Position numbers and translations under genes: made by a program
The notes under the pieces: generated by a model
Seen by the model: only the letters and a program-made list of their open reading frames with translations
Told to the model about the DNA's origin: nothing
Database searches by the model: none
Shown here: positions 63,832-64,000 of the stretch, piece by piece
Layout of the letters: the number at the start of each line of letters is the position of its first letter
How positions within the stretch are numbered: position 1 is the stretch's first letter
Assembly: GCF_000002595.2 (NCBI RefSeq)
Contig: NC_057004.1
Span: 6,308,841-6,372,840 of the forward strand
From: Chlamydomonas reinhardtii
Taxonomy: Eukaryota > Chlorophyta > Chlorophyceae > Chlamydomonadales > Chlamydomonadaceae
DNA: 64,000 nt
Direction: 5' to 3'

Positions 63832-64000
63832 GTGCGGGTATAGCTGCTCTGGGCATGTAGGAATTACTCGAAGCAGCCCAGTCAGGCCAGGCGGGAGGAT
63901 TCCATGCCGGGTTCGTCCTGACTTCTGCAGCCGGCCTTGTCCTAATAGCGGCTGAGGTAGTCTTTAGTTTGTGTGAATGTCAGCAAGGGCTGGCAGGGCT
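63832..64000. other. Window edge, probable first intron
   Basis: Follows the MGAGAS exon. A CTTCTGCAG acceptor-like string lies at about 63923-63931, but the following frame closes quickly in phase 0. Nothing further can be assigned. Confidence 0.3.

Overview
The window is nuclear DNA of a green alga close to Chlamydomonas and Volvox. The coding sequence is strongly GC-rich at third codon positions. Every gene is cut by many short GT-AG introns. TGTAA poly(A) signals follow several genes. Introns carry long CA/GT and other simple repeats. The gene content fits the same source: a dynein regulatory complex LRR subunit, a plastid HCF101 protein, mTERF-like proteins and polyalanine/polyglutamine/polyserine linkers. 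All exon boundaries below come from reading splice sites and keeping frame and phase. They are models without transcript support.

Layout. 1.0-5.9 kb (minus): a type II membrane sulfotransferase (ST1). 7.9-10.1 kb (minus): a secreted CAP/PR-1 protein. 10.4-11.8 kb (plus): an uncertain low-complexity ORF. 13.9-16.4 kb (minus): a 189-residue four-helix membrane protein with a possible 17-nt microexon. 18.0-24.9 kb (minus): a 16-exon PhoD-like phosphatase starting MGAAC. 26.9-29.0 kb (plus): a secreted dirigent/allene-oxide-cyclase-like protein. 31.0-37.2 kb (minus): HCF101. 38.5-40.9 kb (plus): an mTERF-like protein. 42.4-47.5 kb (minus): ST2, a paralogue of ST1. 48.7-50.0 kb (minus): an EMAP-II/Arc1p-type tRNA-binding protein. 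50.4-54.4 kb (plus): DRC5 (TCTE1/FAP155). 55.1-59.0 kb (minus): a Fanzor-type (eukaryotic TnpB) RNA-guided nuclease gene, together with three coiled-coil exons of uncertain ownership. 59.3-59.9 kb (plus): a short inverted derivative of the Fanzor element. 60.8-63.2 kb (minus): a second mTERF-family protein. 63.7 kb to the edge (plus): the first exon of a further gene.

The most notable system is the Fanzor locus. The candidate RuvC residues (Asp, Glu, Asp) and a four-cysteine zinc ribbon are present. About 1.4 kb away lies an inverted copy that joins a 5' segment directly to the last exon and 3' non-coding end of the same element. This looks like an autonomous/non-autonomous pair. The conserved 3' non-coding block is the natural place to look for a guide RNA. 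The two sulfotransferases are an older duplication that differs by one intron. Several short sequence families recur in the introns of unrelated genes here, at least one with MITE-like inverted ends.
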